Origin: an uncultured Bacteroidales bacterium
Lineage (GTDB): Bacteria > Bacteroidota > Bacteroidia > Bacteroidales > WCHB1-69
Reading direction: 5' to 3'
Length of the DNA: 64,000 nucleotides
Assembly (NCBI GenBank): GCA_937949745.1
Contig: CALECM010000113.1
Span: 1-64,000 of the forward strand
The position numbers and the translations under genes were made by a program. Below the pieces are notes generated by a model. The model was given only the letters and a program-made list of their open reading frames with translations. It searched no databases and was not told where the DNA came from. Shown piece by piece: positions 39,638 to 49,135 of this stretch (position 1 is its first letter; each line of letters opens with the position of its first letter).

Positions 39638-41128
39638 TTATCTTTTCAAAAGGTCGAATACGGTTTTTGCCGGATTAAAAGTTTCCAGCGGCACTTCTAC
39701 AAATAAGGTGATCCAGTCTGCCATCGCCCCGTTCCATAAACCGGGAAGTTCCATTGCTTTGAGAAGAGCATTCCCGTATGACTTGGTAGTGATGAATCCG
39801 GTGTTCCTGTCGATAAATCTAGTCAAATCGAATTTTCCCCCCCGATAGTTTTTAATACCGCATACCATATCCACAGGATTAAAATGGGTGGATTGTTGTA
39901 AAATCTTCTTTTGCGCATTATTGTCCATATCAATCTGGGAAGTTTCAACGATTTGTAAATTAATCTCTCCCCGGTAATTTTTCACCCAAAACGGTCCGCC
40001 TCCCGGTGCTCCTTCATTTTTCACCATCCCGCAAACCCGCATCGGACGATTTAAAAAATCAAATAAAGCCGAAATATCACGATCTTCGGGTATTCCTGTT
40101 TTCAGTTCGCCGCGGATAAAATTTTCTATTTCGTCTCGTATTTCTTCGCCGTCCCCACATTCGATTTTTTTAAGATAATGGAATATCTGATTTTGAATCT
40201 TGAGCAGAAAAGCCGTTAACAATTTCTTATACAGGACAGTAGGTTCTATTTTGCTTTCGGGTACCACATTATCAATATTCTTGATCAACACGATATCTCC
40301 GTCTAATTTGTCCAGGTTGTGAATGAGCGCTCCGTGTCCGGCGGGACGGAAAAGAAGTTCTCCGTTTTCATTCCGGAACGGTTTGTTATCGGGTGTAGCG
40401 GCTAAAGTATCCGTTCCCGGATCCTGCACGGAAAAATTAATATTATATACCACATCAAACCTCTTTTCATATAGCGGTTTGAGTTCTTTCGTAATATATT
40501 TAAAATGATCCATGTGAGCCGGTGAAACCGTAAAATGCAAATGGCATTGTCCGTCACTGTTCCTGGCGTATAAAGCCGCTTCGACCAGGTGTTCTTCTAC
40601 CGCGTACCGGCAACGGTCTGCATAACAATGGAATTTGATTAACCCTTTAGGTGTATTTTTATAATTCAATCCTTCCTCGTTCAGGATAAAACCAATTACC
40701 GTTTTATAATTTCCTTTTTTAATTTCTTCCGTAAGGGAATAGCCGGCTTTGCTCATTACGGTATCCAAATCCTCATAAAACGCGTACAAAGGAATATCCC
40801 GCAAAAAACCTTTTGCTTTTTCCGCATACTCGTCACCGGTGGATTCCAGGTAAGTAAATAAATCCTTGAACATCCGTGAAGCCGCACCCGAAGCCGGCAC
40901 AAACTTTAGGATCATCTTCTCCCCTACTAAAGACGAATATGAATCCAGCAATTGATCCATCTCATCGGGAGATTGCTGTTTTATCCCGTCCTGTAGTATA
41001 GCCGGACGGATAAGGTCCGCAAACGGGAATCCTTTATCATATAAAAAGAATTGGGATCTCACTTGCTCGGGGTTACTTCCCCTTTCCCGCATTTGCATAA
41101 GATCTTTTTGAGTAAATTGTATATCCAT
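39638..41128 (-). CDS. DUF4301 protein, predicted nucleotidyltransferase-like
   Basis: A 496-residue protein that is DUF4301 over its full length. Features are FVPASGAASRMFKDL near residue 78, FRPAGHGALIHNLDKLDGD near 262 and GGGPFWVKNYRGEINLQIVE near 380. The SGAASRMF loop resembles sugar-nucleotidyltransferase G-loops, so a nucleotide-sugar activity is suspected. No experimental role is known to me. The start MDIQFTQKDLMQM is well supported. Confidence 0.85.
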   Translation of the reverse strand: MDIQFTQKDLMQMRERGSNPEQVRSQFFLYDKGFPFADLIRPAILQDGIKQQSPDEMDQLLDSYSSLVGEKMILKFVPASGAASRMFKDLFTYLESTGDEYAEKAKGFLRDIPLYAFYEDLDTVMSKAGYSLTEEIKKGNYKTVIGFILNEEGLNYKNTPKGLIKFHCYADRCRYAVEEHLVEAALYARNSDGQCHLHFTVSPAHMDHFKYITKELKPLYEKRFDVVYNINFSVQDPGTDTLAATPDNKPFRNENGELLFRPAGHGALIHNLDKLDGDIVLIKNIDNVVPESKIEPTVLYKKLLTAFLLKIQNQIFHYLKKIECGDGEEIRDEIENFIRGELKTGIPEDRDISALFDFLNRPMRVCGMVKNEGAPGGGPFWVKNYRGEINLQIVETSQIDMDNNAQKKILQQSTHFNPVDMVCGIKNYRGGKFDLTRFIDRNTGFITTKSYGNALLKAMELPGLWNGAMADWITLFVEVPLETFNPAKTVFDLLKR

Positions 41129-41202
41129 GGCCGGGTACTTTAATTTTCATTTTATTTACAAATAACACAAGCTATATTCTTCCTGATTACAGTTATTTTT
41201 CG

Positions 41203-41210
41203 TAATTTTG
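41203..41210 (+). promoter_or_regulatory. -7 promoter box of the thioredoxin-like trio
   Basis: TAATTTTG fits TAnnTTTG, 43 bases before the first start codon. An inverted repeat TTTTGCAT (41207-41214) and ATGCAAAA (41235-41242) overlaps it and could be an operator or leader hairpin. Confidence 0.5.
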
Positions 41211-41253
41211 CATATTCATCGATCCTGTTAATGGATGCAAAAATAAGAAATTT

Positions 41254-42555
41254 ATGCTACGTTATTTTATATTTTTTTTAGGTTTTAGCTTCATTCTGAC
41301 ACAGAATCTTTCGGGACAGGAAACGGGATATTCTGTTAAGATTACGTTGGATGCCATTAACGATCCTCAGCTTTACCTCACGGGGAATTTAGGACCAAAG
41401 GAATACATTTTCGACAGTGCGAAAGTCAGGAAAAATAATACGGTACTTTTTGAAAATAAAAACAGGGTTTTACCTGGCGGGATTTACCGGGTCGTTAATC
41501 CAAAAGGGATGGTATACCTGGATTTTATTGTGGACAGGAACAGGTATTTTTCAATATCCGCGACAAAGGAAGATCCATGGAAATCAGCCGTCATAAACGG
41601 TTCTGATGAAAACATAGCCTATTATCAATTTTTAAAATTATGGCACTCTGCCGGGGAATTGCCCGAGGCATTTATCAATGAAATAACCGGAACTTCTCCC
41701 GGCTCTTTGTTAGCCAAATATCTTATAGCCAAGTACGTACCTTTTCATTACGATCCTGTTTACATGCCGGACGGCATCACCCGTGACACGGCAGCTGAAT
41801 ATCGATATATCACCACCCATTTTTTTGATCATATGGACCTGACCGATCCGCGTATGTTACGAATACCGGTAGATTGGCAGGTCGATGTTTTTTTTACCAG
41901 GATCGTGAAGCAGGAATCGGATTCCATTCTCCGGGAAATGGACAGATTTATGACCAAAATAAACAATCAGGAAATGGAAAATTATTTCCTGCGCTATTTC
42001 TACCAAATATTTGATGTGGGAAATCCGGAATACGATGCAGTCCTAGTTCATTTATACGACCGGTATTGCCCGGAGAATCAATGCGAATGGCTGGATGATT
42101 ATTCCGGCAGGAGATTATATCGTGAGGTGCAGCGTAAAAGAAAACTTTTGCCGGGACAATCAGTGCCGGTTCTGGCTGCTTACGACCGGGAGCACCGGCT
42201 TCATAGTACGGAAGAGATTAAAGACAAACATATCCTGTTATGGTTTTGGGATCCGGATTGTGACGATTGTGTCGAACTGACTCCGGTGTTATATGATATT
42301 TATAAAGACTACCGGGATGAAGTGGAAGTATTTGCGGTGTCCGTAACGGAAGATTACGACCGGTGGATCCGTTTGGTGGATGAACATCAATGGGACTGGA
42401 TCAATGTAAGTTATGCGAACGGAGAACCCAATTATGATTTTGTCGATTATTTCGAGCTTTACACTACTCCCGGCATTTATTTACTGAATAAACATCATAA
42501 AATAATCGCCCGCCAATTCCCGTTAGAACAACTGCCTGGAAAATTAGAATATTAA
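41254..42555 (+). CDS. Secreted DUF5106/thioredoxin-like protein (copy 1)
   Basis: A 433-residue periplasmic protein with signal peptide. The N-terminal part is a beta-domain (VKITLDAINDPQLYLTG), the middle is helical (DUF5106-like), and the C-terminal 130 residues are a thioredoxin/TlpA-like domain with the active-site motif DPDCDDC. It is the shortest and most divergent of three tandem paralogs. It is probably a disulphide reductase for exported proteins. It lies 15 bases before copy 2. Confidence 0.8.
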   Translation: MLRYFIFFLGFSFILTQNLSGQETGYSVKITLDAINDPQLYLTGNLGPKEYIFDSAKVRKNNTVLFENKNRVLPGGIYRVVNPKGMVYLDFIVDRNRYFSISATKEDPWKSAVINGSDENIAYYQFLKLWHSAGELPEAFINEITGTSPGSLLAKYLIAKYVPFHYDPVYMPDGITRDTAAEYRYITTHFFDHMDLTDPRMLRIPVDWQVDVFFTRIVKQESDSILREMDRFMTKINNQEMENYFLRYFYQIFDVGNPEYDAVLVHLYDRYCPENQCEWLDDYSGRRLYREVQRKRKLLPGQSVPVLAAYDREHRLHSTEEIKDKHILLWFWDPDCDDCVELTPVLYDIYKDYRDEVEVFAVSVTEDYDRWIRLVDEHQWDWINVSYANGEPNYDFVDYFELYTTPGIYLLNKHHKIIARQFPLEQLPGKLEY

Positions 42556-42570
42556 TAAACAAAGAAAGAT

Positions 42571-44058
42571 ATGAAAAAAGTAACATTATGCTTTATTTTC
42601 CTGATCTTTATTTACATTCCGGTTTCTTTACAAGCCCAGTCGAAATCTAAAAAAAACGCTACGGCAGTCGCGGAAAGCGGTCACGAAATGGTTTTTAATA
42701 TCAAGGGGGCACAGGATTCTATGGTTTACCTGGCTATCCATTACAGGGATAAATTGATGTTAAGGGATTCCGCCCGACTTCAAAAACCGGGAAAATATAT
42801 TTTCAAAGGTACCAATACGCTGGACGATGGTCTTTATACTTTGGTATCGCAAAAAAAGACTCCTTACCTCAATTTTATCATTGACCGGAATCAACACTTC
42901 GAATATAATCTGGACACGACATACAATACGGCCAATTTTTCTGTGATTAATTCCCCGCAAAACGCGGAAATGCTGGCTTTCCAGCAGAAAACGGCCAGTG
43001 CGCAACTCAGGGTTAAAGAGATCCAGGAGAAAAGGAAAAAATTTGAAAATACCCGTCAAACCGACAGTGTGACTTATTATACGGAACAACTTCAACTGGT
43101 GAATAAAGAAATGACGGATTTTATCCATAAGCTGATCGAAAGAAATCCGGACTTCCTTTTTTCCAAATTACAAAAAGCATATCAGCCGATCACCATTCCC
43201 GATCCTCCGGTTAGAAGCGACGGATCGATAGATTCGAATTTCCAGTTCGTATATTACCGTACGCATTTCTGGGATAATGTAGATTTGCAGGATAATCGTT
43301 TTATTTTCCTGCCGGTACTCGAACCTATGTATAACGAATACTTTACCAAGGTTTTATTTTACCAGGAAGTAGATACTGTTACGCATTATATTGATATCTT
43401 CTTAGATAAAGTGAAGGGCGACAGCCTGATGTACCGCTATTTTCTGGAACGCCTCTCCTACCAGTTCGAAACCAGTAAACTATTGGGACATGATGCCGTT
43501 TTTGTCCACATCGTAAAAAATAATCATTTGCAGGGGAAAGTGAACTGGCTGGAACCATCCACTCTTAAAAAGTATGAAAAAAGGATCAATGAGTTGGAGC
43601 CTTTACTTATCGGGAAAAAAGGACCGGAATTGATCATCGCCGACACGAGCGGAAAGAAATGGTATTCTTCTCATCAGTTGCCGGACCAATACGTGATATT
43701 GTGGTTTTTCGATCCGACATGCCATACCTGCAAAAAAGAATCCCAGAAATTGAAAATCCTCTATGATTCGCTGGAGAAAGCCGGAACCCGTAATTTCGAA
43801 ATTTATGCCATCGGCAACGACAGTGACGAAAACAGATGGAAAAGATACGTCAGGGATAATCAATTTCCATGGATCAATGTGGGCGGGCACGTGGCTAATG
43901 TAGATTACCGGGATGCTTATAACGTCATGGCCAATCCTACGATGTATATCCTCAATGAAAAGCGGGAAATTATTTTAAACCGGCGTATCGATGTTGAGAA
44001 GATCCCTGAATTTATTTCCCAATACGAAAAGATCGAAACCCTGAAGAAAAATCAGTAA
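42571..44058 (+). CDS. Secreted DUF5106/thioredoxin-like protein (copy 2)
   Basis: A 495-residue paralog with signal peptide ending LQAQS. Its parts are an N-terminal beta-domain (GHEMVFNIKGAQDSMVYLAI), a helical DUF5106-like middle and a C-terminal thioredoxin-like domain with DPTCHTC. It is close to copy 3 over the full length. Together with its neighbours it suggests gene amplification for periplasmic redox work or cell-envelope maintenance. Confidence 0.82.
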   Translation: MKKVTLCFIFLIFIYIPVSLQAQSKSKKNATAVAESGHEMVFNIKGAQDSMVYLAIHYRDKLMLRDSARLQKPGKYIFKGTNTLDDGLYTLVSQKKTPYLNFIIDRNQHFEYNLDTTYNTANFSVINSPQNAEMLAFQQKTASAQLRVKEIQEKRKKFENTRQTDSVTYYTEQLQLVNKEMTDFIHKLIERNPDFLFSKLQKAYQPITIPDPPVRSDGSIDSNFQFVYYRTHFWDNVDLQDNRFIFLPVLEPMYNEYFTKVLFYQEVDTVTHYIDIFLDKVKGDSLMYRYFLERLSYQFETSKLLGHDAVFVHIVKNNHLQGKVNWLEPSTLKKYEKRINELEPLLIGKKGPELIIADTSGKKWYSSHQLPDQYVILWFFDPTCHTCKKESQKLKILYDSLEKAGTRNFEIYAIGNDSDENRWKRYVRDNQFPWINVGGHVANVDYRDAYNVMANPTMYILNEKREIILNRRIDVEKIPEFISQYEKIETLKKNQ

Positions 44059-44068
44059 CGGGATTGCC

Positions 44069-45529
44069 ATGAAAATAAAGATCCTCCCGGTAATTCTCTT
44101 TTCCTGGCTTTTTTTTCAGAACTTAGCCGGGCAGTCCCATTCTTCGCAAAATAAAATCAATGAAGAAAAAGGACATAAAATTGTTTTCAATATTAAAGAT
44201 GCGAATGAGCCTGTCGTTTATTTATCCATAAGATACCAGGATAAACTGATCCTGAGAGATTCCGCATACCTTAATCCGGCGGGACAATATATCTTCCGGG
44301 GTGATTCCCGCTATGAGAGTGGTCTCTATTCACTCGTTTCCGCCCACAAGACACCTTATGTGGATTTCATTATCGATAAGTATCAGTACGCGGAATTTGA
44401 TATCGACCAATCCCGTAATCCGGAGAATTTTTCCGTTAAAAACTCTCCGGAAAATGAAGAGTTATTTGCTTATCAAAGGACTGTTTTAAAGACCCGGAAA
44501 CAGGTACAGGAGATCCAGCGCAAACGCCAGCAATTTGCCAGGGCAAAGATGAGGGACAGTCTTAATGTGTATAATCGTCAATTAAATTCTTTACAAACGG
44601 AAATCAACCGGTTTACGCTCGATATGATCGACAGGAATCCTGATTTTCTTTTTTCGAAAGTCCAGAAATCCACTTTGCCTGTTAATATTCCGGAATCCGT
44701 CCTGAAATCCGATACTTTAACCCGGAATATCTATTACCGGGATCATTATTGGGATAATGTGGATCTGGGCGATTCCCGTCTTATTCCTTTCCAGATATTG
44801 GAAAATAAATATCAGGATTATTTTTTTCAGGTGCTCAGATATGCGGGAACGGATACTTTGATCAAATATGTTGACCGATTCCTCCAAAAAACCGAAAATG
44901 ACAGCAATATGTACCGTCATTTTCTGGATAAGCTTGCTTATGATTTCCAGGTAAGTAAAGTATTGGGTCACGATGCCGTATTCGTGCATATTGCTAAAAA
45001 TAATCACCTCAAAGATAAAGCATACTGGTTGGATGAGTTTATGATTGCCAAATATGAAAAACGGGTAAAAAACCTCGAGCCGGTACTTATAGGCAGTCAG
45101 GCAGCGGAGTTGATCATTCCCGATACCAGCGGGCAACGATGGATATCTTCCCATACCTTGCCTGAGAAATATATCCTGCTATGGTTCTATGATCCCACTT
45201 GCGTAACCTGTAAAGCGGAATCCGAAAATTTAAGGACACTGTACGATTCGCTCACACGATCCGGAACCCGTAACTTTGAAGTATATGCCGTTGGAAATGA
45301 TATTGATATTGAGCGATGGAAACGATATGTAAAAGAAAACAACTATCCCTGGATACAGGTGGGAGGTCCGGTAGCCAATATCGATTATATGGCTGCCTAT
45401 AATATCTATGAATCTGGAACACCTTCACTATTTATCCTGAACGGAAACCGGGAGATCATTCTCAACAGGCGTATCGAGATAAAACAAATTCCCGGATTCT
45501 TACATCGATATGAAAAATCCGGGAATTGA
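44069..45529 (+). CDS. Secreted DUF5106/thioredoxin-like protein (copy 3)
   Basis: A 486-residue paralog with the same three-part layout; the active-site motif is DPTCVTC and the end is the usual thioredoxin beta-hairpin. It follows copy 2 by 10 bases and closes the operon. Copies 2 and 3 share long words such as KNNHL, LGHDAVFVHI and TRNFE, which marks them as recent duplicates. Confidence 0.82.
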   Translation: MKIKILPVILFSWLFFQNLAGQSHSSQNKINEEKGHKIVFNIKDANEPVVYLSIRYQDKLILRDSAYLNPAGQYIFRGDSRYESGLYSLVSAHKTPYVDFIIDKYQYAEFDIDQSRNPENFSVKNSPENEELFAYQRTVLKTRKQVQEIQRKRQQFARAKMRDSLNVYNRQLNSLQTEINRFTLDMIDRNPDFLFSKVQKSTLPVNIPESVLKSDTLTRNIYYRDHYWDNVDLGDSRLIPFQILENKYQDYFFQVLRYAGTDTLIKYVDRFLQKTENDSNMYRHFLDKLAYDFQVSKVLGHDAVFVHIAKNNHLKDKAYWLDEFMIAKYEKRVKNLEPVLIGSQAAELIIPDTSGQRWISSHTLPEKYILLWFYDPTCVTCKAESENLRTLYDSLTRSGTRNFEVYAVGNDIDIERWKRYVKENNYPWIQVGGPVANIDYMAAYNIYESGTPSLFILNGNREIILNRRIEIKQIPGFLHRYEKSGN

Positions 45530-45573
45530 AACAAGGAGATCTTATTTATTTTAATCTCAAAAGGAAACTTTGA

Positions 45574-45963
45574 TTAATGTTTATGTCCACCGCAACCGCC
45601 ATGGTCATGACCGTGGGAACAACCTCCTTTTCCTGGTTCGGCTTTACAACATGCGGGGAGTTTTTCCCTTGCTTTCGGGTCAGCTTTCACTAAATCCGCG
45701 TCGTATCCTATATTACTGATCCCTTTTCTGATTTCATCAGCGTTTGTTTTCTGAGGATTATAAGTCACCGTCACTTTTGACGTTTTCAGATCCAGGGAAT
45801 AATCGGTTACTCCTTTAAGGAAAGGAATCTTTTCTTTGAACCTGTCTTCACATTTCTGGCAAACGGCATTGGTCTGGATCACTACGGTTTCGGTTTTGCT
45901 TTTTTGAGCCATTAAAGTAATGCCGAATAAGGCGATTACTGCAGTTAAAAAATACTTTTTCAT
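45574..45963 (-). CDS. Secreted HMA-domain metal-binding protein with His/Cys tail
   Basis: A 129-residue protein with signal peptide (ends TLMAQ), a heavy-metal-associated domain (about residues 26-92) whose metal motif is CQKC at 35-38, and a C-terminal tail rich in His, Cys and Gly (CCK, GCSHGHDHGGCGGHKH). It should bind copper or another soft metal in the periplasm. It is the last gene of a leftward trio with a TonB receptor and a Cys/His-rich protein. Confidence 0.88.
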   Translation of the reverse strand: MKKYFLTAVIALFGITLMAQKSKTETVVIQTNAVCQKCEDRFKEKIPFLKGVTDYSLDLKTSKVTVTYNPQKTNADEIRKGISNIGYDADLVKADPKAREKLPACCKAEPGKGGCSHGHDHGGCGGHKH

Positions 45964-46002
45964 TTTTTTCTGAATTTACATTAATATTAAACGAATTGAA
46001 AG

Positions 46003-48240
46003 TTATTTAATTGTCCATCTTAATCCTACATATCCCATCGCGCCGGTAATCGGTGCGTAAATGATGGAAGCATCGAAATATTCTCCAAACGGATCATTCG
46101 CCGACAGGATCGGATTTTTTTGTTTGTAATTCAATAGGTTTTCCCCGCCTACATAAACTTCCCAGTTCCTGAATTTTTTCGTAACCTGGGCATTTAGTAC
46201 AAAGTAAGAAGGTGATTTTTCCGGGAGGCGGAATTCTTCCGGATTACCGGAGGTTTCGGGAAGCCTCATGGAGCTGTTGAATTGTAGTGTAGTGCTGAAT
46301 TTCCACTTATCAAATTTAGTGGAATAGCTAAGGTTCAGCAGGGCTTTATGAGGACTGGCCAGGGCTTTGGGTTGTAATTTACCTCCAGTGGTCAACCATA
46401 CATCGTTAAAACGGTAAGCCACAATGATTTCGAATCTTTTGATCGGGTAAAGGGTCAGTTCCGCCTGTGCCGAATGAGAATAGGATTTCCCATGTAAATT
46501 TGAAATCCGTACCTCGCGGGGATCACTATCCAGGTCGATAACGGTCTGGTTGATAAAATGAGTGTAGTAATAATCCAAAGCGAGGTTGGATTTTCCACCT
46601 TTCATATCGAAAGTTTGCACAAAACTCAACCCGAAATTATACGCTTCTTCGGGTTTAAGGTCTTCCGTAAATACAAATTCTCTGTTACTTACTAAAAGCG
46701 AAGTGTTTTCAGCAATTACATTGGAGGTCCTGTATCCTTTTCCGGCAGATAAACGGAAGGAGCTGTTTTTGTGTGCCATCCATTTTAAATGAAATCTGGG
46801 AGTCCAGAATAACTGGTTATATAAAGAATTATAGTCGAACCGGATTCCCGGCATCACCACCAGTTTTTCATCAATAGAATAGGAATATTCGGCAAAAATA
46901 CCGGGTACGGCTTCAAGACGGGAAGAGAATGGCGGACGTATTTCATTGCTTACATTATAAAGCTGGTCTCTCAGTTCATCGATCTGGAAACTGGCGCCTG
47001 CCGTTAACTTATGCCTGTCTTCTTTTCCATAACGATTGGAATAGAGGATATTGGCAAAGCCACTGATCTGTTTGGCATCATATTTTCTCAATCCGAAATA
47101 GGAATTATTATCATGGTAAGTAAACGAGAGAATTGTTCCGATACTTTCATGATGTCCTTTCAGGAGAAACCCGTTCTTCGTGATTACGTTGAGACGGTTG
47201 GTTTTAATCCGCATCCCCCATAGAGAATCTGAGAAAAGATCGGTTTTGGGATCAAATTTCACCTGACCTCCCACCCTGTCTTCCCACAGGTAAGAAACCA
47301 TTGTTCTACCTTCGAATTTTCCGGGAACGGTATAATCCCAGCGGTTCATCGCGTTCACCTGATAATTGATGGGAGCATCTAAAAAACCGTCTTTGTTCAT
47401 ATCCATACGGGCGAACTGTCCTTCGGTATGCAGCAGGAACATGGTGGATACATTTTCCTTTACATCAAACCGGGTGTTCAGGTTAAGTTCGCCTTTACCC
47501 ATAGTGCTGCCGAAAAGATTCAGGAAAAGTTTTTCCCGGTTAGTTTCGGGTTTTTTATATTCCACATTAATTTGCCCTGTAATCGCTTCATATCCGTTGG
47601 TAACCGATGAAATACCTTTTGATATGGAAATCGCGTCCATCCAGGTTCCCGGCACAAAACCAAGTCCGAATTGGTTGGATAACAATCGGATATAGGGAGT
47701 ATTTTCTAATAAGATCTGGCTATAAATACCTGCCAGTCCCAACATGGAAATTTGCTTGGCGCCGCTTACCGCATCGGAATATTCCACATCCACCGCAACC
47801 GTATTATCGAAGCTTTCCGATAAATTACAACAGGCCGCCTTTCTCAGGCCGTCGGTGGTAATCACGGTAGTAAGAATAGGTTTTACGGAAATATAGGCTC
47901 CGTTACGGGCCGCTACTTCCACGGCAGGCAAGGTATTGGATCCCGATAGTACCACATTCAATTCGGTCTGAGTGGCGGGAATCGTGATCGTATCACTGGG
48001 ATAAGCCTGGTATTTGATCACAAGCCTGTCCGTATTCTTTACTCTTTCCAGCGTAAAATTCCCTTCGTGGTTCGTGACGGTCCCGACCGCGGTATTGTGC
48101 CATTGTAAAACGGCACCGATGACCGGTGTTTCTTCTCCGTTTTCATTAAACTCTGTTACTTTACCCTTCAGCGGTGATTGTGCCGCTAAAGATAACGTAG
48201 CGAATATAATGAACAACTGTATTAAAATTATTTTTTTCAT
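46003..48240 (-). CDS. TonB-dependent receptor, probably for copper or another metal
   Basis: A 745-residue outer-membrane receptor with signal peptide, a carboxypeptidase-like N-terminal domain (about 25-110) and plug. The plug contains the cysteine pair RKAACCNLSESFDNTVAVDV, a feature of receptors associated with HMA proteins. The barrel ends GYVGLRWTIK. The gene lies 39 bases upstream of the HMA gene. The Cys-Cys plug and neighbours argue for a metal ligand; this is inference. Confidence 0.88.
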   Translation of the reverse strand: MKKIILIQLFIIFATLSLAAQSPLKGKVTEFNENGEETPVIGAVLQWHNTAVGTVTNHEGNFTLERVKNTDRLVIKYQAYPSDTITIPATQTELNVVLSGSNTLPAVEVAARNGAYISVKPILTTVITTDGLRKAACCNLSESFDNTVAVDVEYSDAVSGAKQISMLGLAGIYSQILLENTPYIRLLSNQFGLGFVPGTWMDAISISKGISSVTNGYEAITGQINVEYKKPETNREKLFLNLFGSTMGKGELNLNTRFDVKENVSTMFLLHTEGQFARMDMNKDGFLDAPINYQVNAMNRWDYTVPGKFEGRTMVSYLWEDRVGGQVKFDPKTDLFSDSLWGMRIKTNRLNVITKNGFLLKGHHESIGTILSFTYHDNNSYFGLRKYDAKQISGFANILYSNRYGKEDRHKLTAGASFQIDELRDQLYNVSNEIRPPFSSRLEAVPGIFAEYSYSIDEKLVVMPGIRFDYNSLYNQLFWTPRFHLKWMAHKNSSFRLSAGKGYRTSNVIAENTSLLVSNREFVFTEDLKPEEAYNFGLSFVQTFDMKGGKSNLALDYYYTHFINQTVIDLDSDPREVRISNLHGKSYSHSAQAELTLYPIKRFEIIVAYRFNDVWLTTGGKLQPKALASPHKALLNLSYSTKFDKWKFSTTLQFNSSMRLPETSGNPEEFRLPEKSPSYFVLNAQVTKKFRNWEVYVGGENLLNYKQKNPILSANDPFGEYFDASIIYAPITGAMGYVGLRWTIK

Positions 48241-48330
48241 TACGATGTAACTTAATATTGATTATATAAATTAAAATACACGCATTCCTAAAAAAGGAAT
48301 AGCATGAATAATAGGATCATATAATCAAAA

Positions 48331-48756
48331 TTACGCGTAATGAAGCCTTTGCTGGGTATAATCCGCAAATAACCTTCCCTGAATTACAGGATGAGGCGGC
48401 TGGATTTCCGTGGTTTTAAAAAATACTTGGTATAGAGTTACCAGATAATCATGTGTGTCATATAATACGAGTTGAACAGGAAGAGTTTCCGCATCAATGG
48501 AAACCGTATGCTCTTCCCTTTCGTAATTATCTAAAATCTTGAAAAAATACTGGGTATCGTGACAATGATGATGTTTATCTTTTACATGATGTGGATGGGA
48601 ATCATGATCATGGTCCTGGCATAAGCAGGTCGTGATTTCCGTTTTTTCATTACAATGATTACAACAATGATGTATGGATACGAAAATACCGGTGGAAAAG
48701 ACAAAATAAATTGTCAGCATGAAGAGCAAGATACTTTTTTGTAAAATCTTTTTCAC
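48331..48756 (-). CDS. HYC_CC_PP-like Cys/His-rich protein
   Basis: A 141-residue protein with an N-terminal hydrophobic segment followed by SIHHCCNHC, a CLCQDHDHDSHPHH stretch and, near the C-terminus, QPPHPVIQGR. This matches the layout of HYC_CC_PP family proteins found next to metal TonB receptors. The start is taken as GTG at 48756 because in-frame codons further upstream are the -7 promoter box at 48776-48783. First gene of the metal trio. Confidence 0.72.
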   Translation of the reverse strand: MKKILQKSILLFMLTIYFVFSTGIFVSIHHCCNHCNEKTEITTCLCQDHDHDSHPHHVKDKHHHCHDTQYFFKILDNYEREEHTVSIDAETLPVQLVLYDTHDYLVTLYQVFFKTTEIQPPHPVIQGRLFADYTQQRLHYA

Positions 48757-48775
48757 GGGTTTAAATTTACGATTA

Positions 48776-48783
48776 CAAAAATA
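48776..48783 (-). promoter_or_regulatory. -7 promoter box of the metal-handling trio
   Basis: On the minus strand TATTTTTG fits TAnnTTTG, 19 bases before the GTG start at 48756. It settles the start codon: reading through it would give the false extension MYFC. Confidence 0.55.
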
Positions 48784-48938
48784 CAATTTTTTTATAAATC
48801 AGAAATCTTCAACAGCAAATTTCTGCTTTTATTATGTTGCAACAGGTACAAATGTCGAAAGTTCAATAAATAAACGAATGAATGATAAACAGTTCCAAAA
48901 ATATTTCCTGAAGTTGTGTAATGAATTTAAAAAAAATG

Positions 48939-48946
48939 TACTTTTG
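48939..48946 (+). promoter_or_regulatory. -7 promoter box of tRNA-Pro
   Basis: TACTTTTG fits TAnnTTTG, 11 bases before the tRNA 5' end, the right place for a tRNA promoter. Confidence 0.6.
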
Positions 48947-48957
48947 CAACCTCAAAA

Positions 48958-49030
48958 CGGGGTGTGGCGCAGTTGGTAGCGCGCTACGTTCGGGACGTAG
49001 AGGCCGCAAGTTCGAGTCTTGTCACCCCGA
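48958..49030 (+). tRNA. tRNA-Pro (anticodon CGG)
   Basis: A 73-base cloverleaf: acceptor CGGGGTG/CACCCCG, D stem GCGC/GCGC, anticodon stem CTACG/CGTAG with loop TTCGGGA (anticodon CGG), T stem GCAAG/CTTGT with loop TTCGAGT, discriminator A. No CCA is encoded. An integrase gene begins 105 bases downstream, so the 3' half is the probable phage attachment site. Confidence 0.95.
49008..49030 (+). other. Probable attachment site (attL side) at the tRNA-Pro 3' end
   Basis: Tyrosine integrases encoded next to a tRNA commonly recombine within its T-arm and acceptor 3' end. The tRNA is complete here, as expected when the element carries a copy of the 3' end. The second copy is not in the window, so the exact core cannot be fixed. 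An 11-base imperfect palindrome CACTATAAGTG follows at 49031-49041 and GAGCG/CGCTC at 49053-49069. Confidence 0.45.
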
Positions 49031-49135
49031 CACTATAAGTGTTTGATTTACAGAGCGTTACAAGCGCTCGGTGAACTTTTTTAGAAAGATTAGAAAGTTT
49101 TTAATCCTTAACATGCGAATAACCAAAAAGTTAAA

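Noticed and set aside
48719..48979. 86-codon plus-strand frame running into tRNA-Pro
   Set aside because: It covers the tRNA promoter and tRNA 5' half, is antisense to the HYC_CC_PP-like gene and has no protein-like features.
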